Notes: generated by a model from the sequence alone, not told the origin. Counted from the first letter of the stretch, positions 35,425 through 45,626 are shown. The stretch: 64,000 bases of DNA from Paenibacillus sp. OK003 (GCF_900109515.1 NZ_FOBD01000008.1:1-64000); one strand, 5' to 3'. Made by a program: numbers and translations.

Positions 35425-36666
35425 TCACCTCAAATACATTTGCAGCGGCTGCAATCGCAGCTCGCGGATGGCTTCCGCCACCTGCATCGCGAGGCGACGG
35501 GCACCGCGCTCCTGAAAATGCGTGTTATCCTCCACGCCTGTTGGGAAGTTCACGTACTCACCCGGCAGCACCCACATGAAATCCTCCTTGCTGCCTTCAA
35601 TACCCGCTTGCTCGAACAGGATGCGGCTTCGCTCTGCCAGGTCGATCAGCGGCACCCCTTCCTCTTCCGCCAGTTCACGCACGGCGACGATATAATCGCC
35701 ATGGGTGTCGGTCAATGTGCCGTCATCAGCGAAATAGCGCCGGTGCACCGGTGTCACGAGCACAGGACGAGCCTTAGCTTCGCGGGCGGCATCAATATAC
35801 TTTTTCAGATATTCCTTATATGTTGTGAAAGGCTCCGTTCCCCGATCAGGGCCCGGCTTCTCATCGTTATGTCCAAATTGAATAAACAGAAAATCTTCTG
35901 GCTTAATCTTCTCCAGAATGGCATCCAATCTGCCTTCCTTGATGAAGCTGCGGGAGCTGCGCCCAGACTGGGCATGATTATCCACAGCAACATCATGTTT
36001 GAACTGTGCGGGTAACAGCTGGCCCCAGCCGCAGTATGGATATCCACTTTCCGGCTGATCTGTCACGGTAGAATCACCAGCGAGAAATACTGTCATCGTC
36101 TGATTGGCAAGCGTAATCTCTAATGCATTAATCCGTGGCGCGGGACCGGAGAAGGATAGTCGGAGCTTCCCGCCACGAACCACAACCGAGAATCGAACCT
36201 CTGCACATTGCCCAGAGAGTGTATGAATGGTTGGCAGCATCATTCTGCCCTCTCCGGCTTTAACACGGGTGATCGTCTCCGCCAATTCATCCCCTGCAAT
36301 TAACAAGACCTGATAGGTTCCATCGGGTACATTAACGATGAAAGAAGCCTTGAGCGGAATACAGAAGCTTGAACGCAATCGGGCAGAGACATTGGCCTGC
36401 CCTTGTTTGCCGTTGTTTGCCCTATTGGAATCCGATCCTTCCTCTTCACTTATCCGTTGTTTCTCATACACAAGGGAGCCGGATTCAAAACCGTATTCCC
36501 CCTGTTCTTCATATGCGGTGCTGGCAGACACTTTCAAATAACCCTCAATCTCACCTGCACTGCCAGAGTCCGGTCCAAAATTGAACTTCCAGTCGGTAAC
36601 GGCCTCTTTACCGCCCTCTGCCATTGCCTCCGTGGCAACGGCCTGACTACCCTGGGCCTTATTCAA
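35425..36666 (-). CDS. SGNH/GDSL hydrolase, rhamnogalacturonan acetylesterase-like
   Basis: A 413-residue enzyme likely to deacetylate pectin. The N-terminal 180 residues form a beta-sandwich ligand-binding-like region (FNFGPDSGSAGEIEGYLKVS ...). The SGNH domain has block I FLAGDSTVTDQP (Ser about residue 202), block III FIQFGHND and block V DNTHFQERGA (Asp and His). This is the YxiM/RhgT type. No signal peptide is visible, so it probably acts on imported oligosaccharides. The start is TTG at 36666, 9 nt after GGAGG. Last gene of the sugar-uptake operon; its stop touches the tandem repeat. Confidence 0.85.
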   Translation of the reverse strand: MNKAQGSQAVATEAMAEGGKEAVTDWKFNFGPDSGSAGEIEGYLKVSASTAYEEQGEYGFESGSLVYEKQRISEEEGSDSNRANNGKQGQANVSARLRSSFCIPLKASFIVNVPDGTYQVLLIAGDELAETITRVKAGEGRMMLPTIHTLSGQCAEVRFSVVVRGGKLRLSFSGPAPRINALEITLANQTMTVFLAGDSTVTDQPESGYPYCGWGQLLPAQFKHDVAVDNHAQSGRSSRSFIKEGRLDAILEKIKPEDFLFIQFGHNDEKPGPDRGTEPFTTYKEYLKKYIDAAREAKARPVLVTPVHRRYFADDGTLTDTHGDYIVAVRELAEEEGVPLIDLAERSRILFEQAGIEGSKEDFMWVLPGEYVNFPTGVEDNTHFQERGARRLAMQVAEAIRELRLQPLQMYLR

Positions 36667-36723
36667 TAGGAACAACCTCCTTATTCAACATGCTAATCCA
36701 GGTTTGGATCCAGTGAATATCGT

Positions 36724-37563
36724 TTATCCTTTCAGTCCGCTGGTGCTCATGCCCTGTACAATTTGTTTCTGGAAAATAAAGAACACGGCTACAACGGGTA
36801 CGAGACTCACAATGGACATCGCGAACATCGCTCCCCAGTTGGAGGCAGACTCACTGTCCAGGAACATTTTCAGCGCCATGGAGACCGTATATTTATCCGG
36901 CGAGTTCAGATACAGGACTGGACCGAGCAGATCCTCCCATCTCCAGTAGAAGGAGAAGATCGCAGCCGTTGCGAGTGATGACTTGATGAGCGGCATAATA
37001 ATCTGTACATACAGTCTAAACTTATTACATCCATCAATGGTAGCGGCCTCATCCAGCTCTTTCGGAATTGTACGAATGAACTGAACCATCAGGAAGATAA
37101 AGAACGGCATCCCGAAGAACGTAGGTACAACGATCGGCAGAATGGTATTCAACCAGCCAAGCTTCGTGAAGATAATATATTGGGGTACAAGTACAACGTC
37201 ATGCGGCAACATCAGAGTCAACATCATCAGGGAGAACCAAAAATTACGTCCTTTGAAGTTAAGTCTGGCAAAACCAAAGGCAATCAGCGATGAGGATAAC
37301 ACGGCACCAATCGTAGAGATGACCACAATAACGAGCGAGTTGGTGATGTAATCCATAAACGGTCTTCCGCCTGCGCCTTTCCAGCCATCCGCGTAGTTAC
37401 TCCAGATCCATTCCGTAGGGAACAAGGACTCAGCAGTTACGAAGATGGTACGACTTTCTTTGAATGAGCTGAAAAGCATCCACAGAACGGGATAAAGCAT
37501 CAGGAGGGCCAAAGCTGCAACGAACAGGTGATAGATGGGCCATTTCACATTTCTCCAAACCAT
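36724..37563 (-). CDS. sugar ABC transporter permease (MalG/YesQ type)
   Basis: A 279-residue permease with six membrane segments. The EAA loop reads [20 protein letters not shown] (about residue 175), matching CUT1-family carbohydrate importers. The start ATG lies 2 nt after the partner permease stop. With 37566-38468 and the binding protein it forms an importer lacking its own ATPase, as usual for CUT1 systems that share MsmX. By synteny with yesOPQ the substrate is probably a rhamnogalacturonan-derived oligosaccharide. Confidence 0.9.
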   Translation of the reverse strand: MVWRNVKWPIYHLFVAALALLMLYPVLWMLFSSFKESRTIFVTAESLFPTEWIWSNYADGWKGAGGRPFMDYITNSLVIVVISTIGAVLSSSLIAFGFARLNFKGRNFWFSLMMLTLMLPHDVVLVPQYIIFTKLGWLNTILPIVVPTFFGMPFFIFLMVQFIRTIPKELDEAATIDGCNKFRLYVQIIMPLIKSSLATAAIFSFYWRWEDLLGPVLYLNSPDKYTVSMALKMFLDSESASNWGAMFAMSIVSLVPVVAVFFIFQKQIVQGMSTSGLKG

Positions 37564-37565
37564 CG

Positions 37566-38468
37566 TTACTTCCCTCCTTCGGATTCATAAAACACCCAGA
37601 ACTTGGATGTCAGGAACACCGCGACTGTGAGTATACCGATCATAATAAGCATGATCCAGGCCATGGCCGAAGCATAACCCATGTTGTTAAACATAAAGGC
37701 CTGACGGAACAGATACAGCGAGTAAAGCATCGTACCGTCCATGGGACCGCCCTCGCCTTTAGAGATGATATATGCAGGTACGAACGTCATAAATGCACCG
37801 ATCGTTTGCATAATCAGGTTGAACAGAATGATTGGACTGAGTAGCGGTAAGGTGATACCAAAAAATTTACGTACCGGGTTGGCACCATCCACACCTGCTG
37901 CTTCGTACATCTCGGGAGAGATATTTTTCAGACCGGCCAGGAAGATGAGCATGGAAGATCCAAACTGCCAAACAGATAACGAGATCAGCATAACCAGAGA
38001 CGCATTCGGATCACCAAACCAGCTGATAGGCCCGATTCCGATTGCCGTTAATGCACTGTTGATGACACCCTCATTACTGAAAAGGTTACGCCACATAATC
38101 GATACGGCCACACTACCACCGATAATGGACGGCAGGTAGTACAAGGTACGATACGTTCCGACCATACGAGATCCCGTATTCAGAATCATGGCTACGAAAA
38201 GCGCGAAGACCAACCTTAGAGGAACACCAATAAACACATACAGGAACGTTACTTTAACCGAATTCCAATACTTCGGATCATCAAAGAACATTTTGGTGTA
38301 GTTGTCCATCCCGATCCACCGTGGGGAGGTGAACAGGTTATAACTCGTAAACGACATGTATAGGGATACAAACATCGGAATAAGCGTAAAGCCCAGAAAA
38401 CCGATGATAAAAGGACTAATAAAAGCATACCCGGTTAGGTTTCTGCGCAACGACGAATATTGCCTCAA
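37566..38468 (-). CDS. sugar ABC transporter permease (MalF/YesP type)
   Basis: A 300-residue six-segment permease. The N-terminus [20 protein letters not shown] and the EAA loop [20 protein letters not shown] (about residue 195) are characteristic of CUT1 sugar importers. It heterodimerises with the next gene product. It follows the binding-protein gene after a 141-bp spacer holding a hairpin that may lower its expression relative to the binding protein. Confidence 0.9.
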   Translation of the reverse strand: MRQYSSLRRNLTGYAFISPFIIGFLGFTLIPMFVSLYMSFTSYNLFTSPRWIGMDNYTKMFFDDPKYWNSVKVTFLYVFIGVPLRLVFALFVAMILNTGSRMVGTYRTLYYLPSIIGGSVAVSIMWRNLFSNEGVINSALTAIGIGPISWFGDPNASLVMLISLSVWQFGSSMLIFLAGLKNISPEMYEAAGVDGANPVRKFFGITLPLLSPIILFNLIMQTIGAFMTFVPAYIISKGEGGPMDGTMLYSLYLFRQAFMFNNMGYASAMAWIMLIMIGILTVAVFLTSKFWVFYESEGGK

Positions 38469-38525
38469 CGGAACGAACCTCCTTTATTGATCTGCTTGCT
38501 TCCCGCACCCTTGCTTCGAGCTACT

Positions 38526-38590
38526 GGACGGGGAAAGGCCCTCGCTTTACGCGAGTAGCCCAGTTCCCGTCCATCCCGATATTGGGATGA
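38526..38590 (-). other. intergenic mRNA hairpins between binding protein and permease genes
   Basis: GGACGGGGA (38526-38534) pairs with TTCCCGTCC (38564-38572), with inner CTCGC/GCGAG pairing, and CATCCC/GGGATG follows (38573-38590). No T-run follows on the minus strand, so these are more likely an mRNA-stabilising or partial attenuating structure, common after binding-protein genes. Confidence 0.6.
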
Positions 38591-38609
38591 GCAAGCGATC
38601 ATTCAACTG

Positions 38610-39893
38610 TTATTTATTGTTGGCAAGAACCGCCTCGGCATTTTTGCGGAAGGTCGCTGCTGCTTGTTCCGGTGTCACCTTACCAAAGTTCAGTTCCTCC
38701 ACAACGTCCGCCAGAGAAGCAATGACTTCCGGTGAACCTACCGGTGGTGGTGGACTCATTGGTGAAGCCTTAGGCTCCATGGACGCTACGAAATCAAATA
38801 CCTGTTTCGTTGCATCACTCAACTCAGGAGCGATTGCTTCCTTGATTTTGCCGGAGATCGGCACACCGCGCTCGCCTTTGATCAGTTTGTTCGCTTCCAC
38901 GTCATTCACCCAGAAATCGATGAATTTGGCCGCTTCTTCCTTCACTTTTGAGTTCGATGTTACAGCCCAATACATACTTGGCTGCATATAAAGTCCTTTT
39001 TCCATGTCAGGACCAGGCATTGGTGCAAACGCTAACGGACGGTTGGCTACCTGCTGCAAGGCCACAAACTGGTTGGACCATTGCCATACGCCAATTCCTT
39101 TTTCCTTGACCAGATCGGATTCCTCGATAATCCCTTTTGTCTGGTTAGCCACATCCGGTGAAGGCGCTGCGCCCTGTTCGATCATCCGGCGCATGAGTCC
39201 GAAGAACTCAACGAATAGTTTGTCGTCATCATAGCCAAGACCGGTTCCTTCAGCATTGTAGAGGGACAATCCTTTGGTACGCAGGAAATAGTGGAAAAAG
39301 ATATCCGGCGCTACGCCCCCATCCAAAAAGAGTCCTTTGGCAGCCGTTTGTTTGCCAAGCTCTTCATACGATTCCCAAGTCATGTCTTCGGGAATGGCAT
39401 CCACACCCGCTTTTTTGAGCAGAGCCGGATCATACTGGAAACCCAGTACGTTAACACCAGCAGGTACCCCATATTGTTTGCTGTTGATAACGCCTGTGCT
39501 GATTACGTTCTCGGATACATCGTCCACTTTAATCTGGTTTCCGAGATACGGGGACAGATCTTCGAGCTGTCCATTCTGTGCATATTGGCTGATGTAGGAA
39601 ATATCCATCTGAACAATGTCTGGCAGTTGATTCGCTGCAGCTTGTGGAGCGAGCTTTTTCCAATAGTCATCAAATGAAGCGTATTCCACATCAATTTTGA
39701 CGTTCGGGTTTTTCGTTTTGTACAGGTCAATGACCTTCTGTGTGTATTCATGACGTGCATCTGATCCCCACCATGCGATACGAAGTGTCACCGAACCATC
39801 CCCAGATGATTCGCCCGATCCTCCGCTGCTGCTGCATGCCGTTGTTAATACCAGCAATGCCGCCATCATCAGGAATATCGCCTTTTTCACCAT
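38610..39893 (-). CDS. extracellular sugar-binding lipoprotein (YesO type)
   Basis: A 427-residue lipoprotein of ABC solute-binding family 1. The signal peptide ends in the lipobox LTTAC (Cys about residue 20) followed by a Ser/Gly linker. The fold signature VTLRIAWWGSDARHEYTQKV and late SASKF-like helix EEAAKFIDFWVNDVEANKLI are present, with many aromatics for sugar stacking. The ATG follows GGGGAGA. First gene of the transport operon; a cre site lies about 57 bp upstream and the YesMN-like regulators are upstream on the same strand. Confidence 0.9.
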   Translation of the reverse strand: MVKKAIFLMMAALLVLTTACSSSGGSGESSGDGSVTLRIAWWGSDARHEYTQKVIDLYKTKNPNVKIDVEYASFDDYWKKLAPQAAANQLPDIVQMDISYISQYAQNGQLEDLSPYLGNQIKVDDVSENVISTGVINSKQYGVPAGVNVLGFQYDPALLKKAGVDAIPEDMTWESYEELGKQTAAKGLFLDGGVAPDIFFHYFLRTKGLSLYNAEGTGLGYDDDKLFVEFFGLMRRMIEQGAAPSPDVANQTKGIIEESDLVKEKGIGVWQWSNQFVALQQVANRPLAFAPMPGPDMEKGLYMQPSMYWAVTSNSKVKEEAAKFIDFWVNDVEANKLIKGERGVPISGKIKEAIAPELSDATKQVFDFVASMEPKASPMSPPPPVGSPEVIASLADVVEELNFGKVTPEQAAATFRKNAEAVLANNK

Positions 39894-39949
39894 GCCAATC
39901 TCCCCTTTTATGTTGAAATGGTTGTGTGAACGAGTTACCTTTCACTTTC

Positions 39950-39963
39950 TGATAACGCTTTCA
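39950..39963 (-). promoter_or_regulatory. cre site (CcpA binding) upstream of the sugar-uptake operon
   Basis: Minus strand TGAAAGCGTTATCA matches the CcpA consensus TGWAANCGNTNWCA at every position. It lies 57 bp before the binding-protein start codon and just downstream of a possible -10 (TATAAA), a position that gives carbon catabolite repression. Confidence 0.8.
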
Positions 39964-40114
39964 CGAACTTTATATTGTCATTTTCGCAAATGTCGGACCA
40001 TAGTTGAATACACAAAACCGTCTTGTTGGTTCAAAAAACAGAGGAGGACAACTGCACCTCTATCGGCGCTGTTCGTCCCCCTCATATATCGAATATATGA
40101 TCGTCAGTCAATTG

Positions 40115-41668
40115 TTATAAGCCAGTTCTGCGGAATTCGGTAGGTGTCATACCGGTCCACTTTTTGAACACCTGACTGAAATATTGCGAGTTCCCCCCGA
40201 AGCCAAACAATTCGGCAAGCTCAAAGACCTTCACATCTCCGCCTCTGCGAATATGGTCGCAGGCACGCTCAATGCGCAAACGATTCACATAATTGGAGAA
40301 GTTTTCTCCCGTCACTTTTTTGAATATCTTGCCGAGATAATCCGGATTCATATATAACATCTGATGGGCAACCCCGTTAAGCGAGAGATCAGCCTCGCCA
40401 TAATGGCGATCTACAATATCCATCATCTTCTCCACGGCAGAAGACTGACGACTAATATGATTTTTATAATAACCGGAGGTTAACCTGGCTGCACTGCTGG
40501 CAACAAAGGATTTTAAGCCAGACAATGTGTCGATATGGGGCAGCTCTGCCATACGCTGGGTAAATTCCGTCGCCTCCTCAGGAGGACAGACATGAATCAT
40601 TGCAGAATACAACTGCACCACATACGAACGAGTAATCCCAATTTCCAGCTGCTGACCGGACAAAAGCTCGAACAGGCGATCCACTTCAGCTGCAGCTTCT
40701 TCGGTATTGCCTGACTTAATCAACTGGCACAATTGCTCTGCATCTTGTTCAACATGTAACCCATCACATTCCCCGGCCAGCTCCAGATCACTTTTGGTAA
40801 TCAGCTTGCCTTCGCCGATAAAGAAGCGGTGGTTCAGGCATTGCAGCGCCTCACGGAACAGACGTCGGGACTGGATCATTCGATCTGCTTCACTGAGGGC
40901 AGCCGTAACTTCCAGTTTATATAGTCTCGTGAAAGCAGCCCGAACTTCCTCAATGCTCTCCTTCAGACCCGTTGGGTCGGCAGAGTCCCCCAGCAAAATT
41001 AATAGTTTACCTTCAATGGTAGTGCTTAACAGAACATGGGGCAGCAGATCACTGGCAATATTTTTGATCGCAAATAAATGACTATAATCATGTTCATCTG
41101 CGATTCGGAACAGCAGCAGCCGAACTTCAGTATCCTCCAGCTCCAGGTCAAACAGCTCCTGATAATACTCCAAATCGACCGGACCATAGGTTTGATTTGT
41201 CATAAACTCCAGCAGGAACTGCTCCTTCACATGTGGCAGCACCCGCTGCAGACGCTGTTTCATCTCTCCGGCCACATGTTCCTTTATCTGGGCATCCTGG
41301 TGTTCCTGAAGCAACTCGGACAAGGCATCGTGAATCTGGTTCTCGTTACACGGTTTGAGCAGATAATGCTTCACTCCATATTGCATGGCCCGACGAGCGT
41401 ATTCGAACTCTTTGTAGCCAGACAACATGATAAAGCGGAGTCCAGGGTAAGCCTCTGATGCTTTTTCAATGAGTCCAAGACCATCCAGGCCCGGCATCGA
41501 AATATCCGTAATGATAATATCCGGTCTGGAATGACCGATTTTATCCAGCGCTTCAATCCCGTTTCTCGCGGTATCCACCAGTTCCGTTCCCGCTGCAGCC
41601 CAATCCACGACTTGCGAAATCCCCTCCAGAATGACACGTTCATCATCTACGAGCATCACTTTGTACAT
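40115..41668 (-). CDS. AraC-type response regulator (YesN family)
   Basis: A 517-residue regulator. The receiver domain (1-125) has VDDE, the phosphorylated Asp in IIITDISMPGLDG (about residue 54) and LKPC. A long linker is followed by an AraC helix-turn-helix pair at the C-terminus (LSLNGVAHQMLYMNPDYLGK and LFGFGGNSQYFSQVFKKWTG). It pairs with the kinase encoded just upstream, overlapping it by 26 nt, and should activate the adjacent sugar-transport operon. The ATG at 41668 is preferred (GAGG 9 nt upstream); ATG at 41674 is also possible. Confidence 0.9.
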   Translation of the reverse strand: MYKVMLVDDERVILEGISQVVDWAAAGTELVDTARNGIEALDKIGHSRPDIIITDISMPGLDGLGLIEKASEAYPGLRFIMLSGYKEFEYARRAMQYGVKHYLLKPCNENQIHDALSELLQEHQDAQIKEHVAGEMKQRLQRVLPHVKEQFLLEFMTNQTYGPVDLEYYQELFDLELEDTEVRLLLFRIADEHDYSHLFAIKNIASDLLPHVLLSTTIEGKLLILLGDSADPTGLKESIEEVRAAFTRLYKLEVTAALSEADRMIQSRRLFREALQCLNHRFFIGEGKLITKSDLELAGECDGLHVEQDAEQLCQLIKSGNTEEAAAEVDRLFELLSGQQLEIGITRSYVVQLYSAMIHVCPPEEATEFTQRMAELPHIDTLSGLKSFVASSAARLTSGYYKNHISRQSSAVEKMMDIVDRHYGEADLSLNGVAHQMLYMNPDYLGKIFKKVTGENFSNYVNRLRIERACDHIRRGGDVKVFELAELFGFGGNSQYFSQVFKKWTGMTPTEFRRTGL

Positions 41669-43430
41669 CGTCATCGTCCTCTCTGATCCAAGGTATTCTG
41701 ATCGATACTACGGTCCCTGATCCGGGATTGCTGCTCATGATCATTTCGCCTTCGTCGCCGAAGGTCAACCTGATCCGTTCTTTGATGTTCGACAGTCCGA
41801 TCCCCTGTCCCCTCGTCTGTATGCGTCCCTCCTGCAATTGCTCCAGAAATTCGGGAGTCATGCCCGGGCCGTCGTCCTCCACCTCAATTACAACATGGTC
41901 TTCATCCGCTCTCGCCCTAATCCGAATTCGGCAAGGTTCTATGCTTGGCTCCAATGCATAATGAATGGCGTTCTCCACCAATGGCTGCAGGGTTAACTTC
42001 GGAATGCGTGCAGTTCCCACTTCGGGCGCAATGTCCATGTCAAAATCAAGTCTCTCCTCGAATCGCGTGTGCTGAATCGTTACATAACTGCGGACGATGT
42101 CCAGTTCCCTTTCCAAAGTAATCCACTTCTCGGACATGTTCACTGAGCTTCGCAGCAGAAATCCGAGGGCTTCAACCATTTCGGAGATTTGATGCTGCTT
42201 CTGCACTTTGGCAAGCCAGTTGATGGATTCCAGTGTGTTATATAGAAAATGTGGATTAATCTGCGCCTGAAGCGCTTTCAATTCAGTCTCTCGGATCACC
42301 AATTGCTTCGCATAATTCTCGTCAATGAGTTCGCGTATACGCTGTACCATCATCTTGAACGTGCGGTGCAGCAATCCGACCTCATTTTGTGAAGATATCG
42401 GGACATTGCCCAGCGCAGCTTCCTCCAGCTTATCCAAATCGCCTTTTTCGATATTGCGCATTTTCTTGATCAACTGGGCGATGGGCTGTGTAATGCTGCG
42501 AGAAAACTTGGCTCCGAATATAAGCGCCGCTAGGAATATCATGATAAAAATGACAGTCACCAGCTGTTTAACAAACTGGATCTGCTTAAACATCTGGTCA
42601 AAGGGCGTCATATACAGATACACCCAATCTGTATATGGGGAATTCGCACGAGCGACAAAATTCCTTCCCTGCTCAAACATGGCTATCCCATAGGGCTGAG
42701 TGCGCTTCAGTTCAGACTCGATTTCAGATTTACTGACAGTCGACTCTGTTGGGTAGATTACTTCCCGGCCATCTGTAATTAATAGCTGTGAATCCTCTGC
42801 CGGGTGTTGCATCTGGTCTTGGACAATCCGATCCAATCGTACACGAATAACCAGGGTGCCCAACTTCTCCAGCGTAAATGCTCCACCGGTAAAAGACTTT
42901 ACCTGTCTAACCGACAGTAATCTGGCTTGTTGGTCCCCGCCTGTGTACCAAGCATTAGAGCCCGAATATTGCTGTCCCAAAGCAACCAATTCTCTTTGCT
43001 TCTTCTCCGAGATTCCCTCCCGGTTTCCAGCTGCCATAATATTATTATCATTATCGATAAAGATCATGGAATAGACGTATTTCTCCGAACCTGCATATGC
43101 GACCAATCGGTTGGTAATTTTTTTGCGCAGGCCATTTTGCTCATACCCCGATTCAGCCTTATCCAACTGAAGAAGATATTGCTGAAGAGGCTCGTCGGAC
43201 ATGACCTTGAAGGATAGATTGGAGATCTCACGCAGTTGGTTCTCGATGCCCACCGAAGACATATTAAGCACCTGTGAGGATTTCTCATAGATTTGTCGAT
43301 CATAAATGCCGAACACATAGCCCAGGACAGATACATAGAACGTGAAGCTGATCAGCATCAGTAATCCGATGAGAAGAATGGTTTTGTGATGAATCGGCAA
43401 TGTCGTGAGAGCGTTTTTAATTCTAATCAT
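41643..43430 (-). CDS. sensor histidine kinase (YesM family)
   Basis: A 595-residue membrane kinase. Membrane helices at about 17-38 and 285-308 flank an extracellular sensing domain; a HAMP domain (about 310-365) follows. The His_kinase domain carries the phosphoacceptor motif QAQINPHFLYNTLESINW (about residue 400), and the ATPase domain has NAIHYALEPS, DDGPGMTPEF and GIGLSNIKERI. It probably senses an extracellular sugar and phosphorylates the YesN-like regulator. The ribosome binding site ahead of the ATG at 43430 is weak. Confidence 0.9.
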   Translation of the reverse strand: MIRIKNALTTLPIHHKTILLIGLLMLISFTFYVSVLGYVFGIYDRQIYEKSSQVLNMSSVGIENQLREISNLSFKVMSDEPLQQYLLQLDKAESGYEQNGLRKKITNRLVAYAGSEKYVYSMIFIDNDNNIMAAGNREGISEKKQRELVALGQQYSGSNAWYTGGDQQARLLSVRQVKSFTGGAFTLEKLGTLVIRVRLDRIVQDQMQHPAEDSQLLITDGREVIYPTESTVSKSEIESELKRTQPYGIAMFEQGRNFVARANSPYTDWVYLYMTPFDQMFKQIQFVKQLVTVIFIMIFLAALIFGAKFSRSITQPIAQLIKKMRNIEKGDLDKLEEAALGNVPISSQNEVGLLHRTFKMMVQRIRELIDENYAKQLVIRETELKALQAQINPHFLYNTLESINWLAKVQKQHQISEMVEALGFLLRSSVNMSEKWITLERELDIVRSYVTIQHTRFEERLDFDMDIAPEVGTARIPKLTLQPLVENAIHYALEPSIEPCRIRIRARADEDHVVIEVEDDGPGMTPEFLEQLQEGRIQTRGQGIGLSNIKERIRLTFGDEGEMIMSSNPGSGTVVSIRIPWIREDDDDVQSDARR

Positions 43431-43634
43431 TCAAAGCGCTCCTTTGGCTCGCGAAGGGTGCTGTCATTCCAAACTGTTTTCGATCTAGCTGTAAGTTATT
43501 TTCATATTTACACATCCATGGTCAGATGACAAGTCATATTTATGCAACATTTTAGGTTATTTCAGCAGGGTAATAGGTTTTATTTTCATGAAAATTATAG
43601 TAATTTATATATTAATAATCGCAAAGGAGGAAAT

Positions 43635-44189
43635 ATGAACTCCACTCATATAGCAATTCTCTTTATTTTGCTACTTTTTCTTTTCCTATCACTAAATGAA
43701 ATCATTAAGTTTATAGCACGCAAAGATCAAGAATCGCCCCCGCCAGTGAACGTAAGACTTTGGCTTATCCCATTGTTATCCCTATTTATCATTGTTCCTG
43801 TTGCTTTTTTCACAGTACTATATAGTTTATTTTTCTATACTTTTGGTGGAATGAGTCATTCGTTATACTTTGAACAGATTGGTGATGTGATTATATTTTC
43901 TGTATTTATTTTAGTTGGATTTATATTATTTGAGACCCTTATCCATCCTATTATCATTGCTGTCTTGAACTATGGTGTAAAAAGACGGGTTTCAGTTTTC
44001 ACCAGAAATTCTGTCACAATAATAATCGATGGTATCATTATTTATTTTTTGGGCTCTATCTTTGAAGGGGTATATATCCAAGATTTCTGGTCAGCTCTAT
44101 CCATTTCAGTTTTATATCATATTATAGAATGGATATTCACTTGGATTCACCATCTTTATCAAAAGAAGAAAACTAATATGAATTTATAA
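43635..44189 (+). CDS. multi-pass membrane protein of unknown function
   Basis: A 184-residue, strongly hydrophobic protein with about five membrane segments (near residues 6-24, 44-68, 82-108, 125-145 and 150-168) and a basic C-terminus (HHLYQKKKTNMNL). I recognise no family. The ATG at 43635 follows AAAGGAGG by 4 nt. The region is noticeably more AT-rich than its neighbours, with many ATT/TTT/TAT codons, which could mean recent acquisition or simply membrane-protein composition. It is flanked by a terminator and no partner gene. Confidence 0.7.
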   Translation: MNSTHIAILFILLLFLFLSLNEIIKFIARKDQESPPPVNVRLWLIPLLSLFIIVPVAFFTVLYSLFFYTFGGMSHSLYFEQIGDVIIFSVFILVGFILFETLIHPIIIAVLNYGVKRRVSVFTRNSVTIIIDGIIIYFLGSIFEGVYIQDFWSALSISVLYHIIEWIFTWIHHLYQKKKTNMNL

Positions 44190-44210
44190 TTTCATTCAGT
44201 CTGCCAAGCA

Positions 44211-44256
44211 AAAATGCTAAAGCCATCCTAATTCGTTGGAAGGCTTTAGCATTTTT
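44211..44256. terminator. bidirectional terminator
   Basis: Arms AAAATGCTAAAGCC (44211-44224) and GGCTTTAGCATTTT (44242-44255), perfect over 14 bp with T-rich flanks on both strands. It separates the membrane protein gene from the convergent hydrolase gene. Confidence 0.88.
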
Positions 44257-44309
44257 ATTTAAATCATTTTAAGTTCACAAACTTTATTTAATAAATTCTT
44301 ATATACGTG

Positions 44310-45626
44310 TTATGGATTCACAAAAACGGTTTTTAACTTGGCGACATACTGCACATCAAAGCCAAGACCCTCAGCTACCATAGCAACCGGCACATATGTT
44401 TTGGACTCTGTGCCCACCTTGTTCAAGAATGCAGGTGTATCCACGGCTACGGATGCACCATTCACCTGAACGGCCGTTGCACCAATCTTCACGGCAACCT
44501 TGCGATCTCCGTATGTAATCGTTGCGGTTGAGGTTTTGTTATCCCATACCGTGGTTGCGCCAACGGCATTCACGATATCCTGGATCGCCACAAAGTTTTT
44601 ACCATTGCGGTTGATTGGTTTGTACGGCGTGTCCAGCGTTTTACCACTGACAATGATATTCATCGGTTGGCCTGCAGCAGGAGCCGTCAGCTTGGTGTAA
44701 TCGCCCCAGATCGTTTCTGCGAATACTTTGGCAATCGCTTCATATCCGAACTGATTCGGGTGGAAATCGCGGTCTTTAATCATGTGAGTCATCGTGCCTT
44801 CACCGCCAATAAACTCCTTGGCGACATGAGCCACTTTTACATCAATGCCTTTAGCGGAAAATTCAGTCGCAATGCCATCAATGGTCGCAGTAAACCCTTG
44901 GGAAGCCTCCATCAGTTTCGCATAGAGCGCTTTGCCAGCTACTTCAGGCATGGGTTGGTACTGGTCAGCGATTACGATTTTGGCATTAGGATTAATCTCA
45001 TGAATATCATTGATAACTGCGCTAACATTAGCTGTATAGGAAGATAGCAATTCCTTCACTTTTGCTTCCAATTCCGCATCACTTAGCTTATCTGCTGAAC
45101 CGAGCAACTCGGACACATCGTTCCCTCCGATTGTGATGGCAACCAGATTAGCCCCAGCTACACTCTCCCGGATGGCAGCAATATTGGCTCCAACTTGTGC
45201 CGCTCTTGGATCAGGGAGGCTCGGTTGAATGGCTTCGGAAGTGAGCGCTTTCCCTTCTTTAATCGCATCTGTAAAGTTTTTCAAACCACTGCTCTTCAAT
45301 CCGGCAATACCATAGTTGTCCACCTGAGTACGTCCGTGAAGCAGACCTTGTTCCTGCAACCGTTCTACATAACCATATGGCAGTTCTTTCAGGTTCGGCT
45401 CATATCCTACGGTGATGGAGTCCCCCAATGTGACGAGGCGGAATTCCTTGGTTACTGATATCGCATCTTTCTGTACAGGCAATGATGATGTTACGCTTCC
45501 TGCGGGTAACGCATTGCTATCCGCAGCATGAGCGGACTGTGCGGATGATGCCAAAATCAGCATGCCTGCCAGCATACTTGCCGTTAATCCCGCGGCGGTA
45601 CTTCTCCATATGCGTTTACGCTTCAT
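44310..45626 (-). CDS. secreted GDSL/SGNH hydrolase with C-terminal stalk domain
   Basis: A 438-residue exported esterase/lipase-like enzyme. The signal peptide (1-34) ends at SAHAA. The SGNH domain begins RLVTLGDSITVGYEP (Ser about residue 69), with ITIGGNDVSELLG (block III) and DRDFHPNQFGYEAI (block V, Asp/His). Residues about 325-438 form a copper-amine-oxidase-N-like stalk domain (INRNGKNFVAIQDIVNAVGA, KTYVPVAMVAEGLGFDVQY), the same module as on the polysaccharide deacetylase at 11313-12581, suggesting shared cell-surface attachment. The ATG follows AAGGAG. Substrate unknown. Confidence 0.88.
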   Translation of the reverse strand: MKRKRIWRSTAAGLTASMLAGMLILASSAQSAHAADSNALPAGSVTSSLPVQKDAISVTKEFRLVTLGDSITVGYEPNLKELPYGYVERLQEQGLLHGRTQVDNYGIAGLKSSGLKNFTDAIKEGKALTSEAIQPSLPDPRAAQVGANIAAIRESVAGANLVAITIGGNDVSELLGSADKLSDAELEAKVKELLSSYTANVSAVINDIHEINPNAKIVIADQYQPMPEVAGKALYAKLMEASQGFTATIDGIATEFSAKGIDVKVAHVAKEFIGGEGTMTHMIKDRDFHPNQFGYEAIAKVFAETIWGDYTKLTAPAAGQPMNIIVSGKTLDTPYKPINRNGKNFVAIQDIVNAVGATTVWDNKTSTATITYGDRKVAVKIGATAVQVNGASVAVDTPAFLNKVGTESKTYVPVAMVAEGLGFDVQYVAKLKTVFVNP

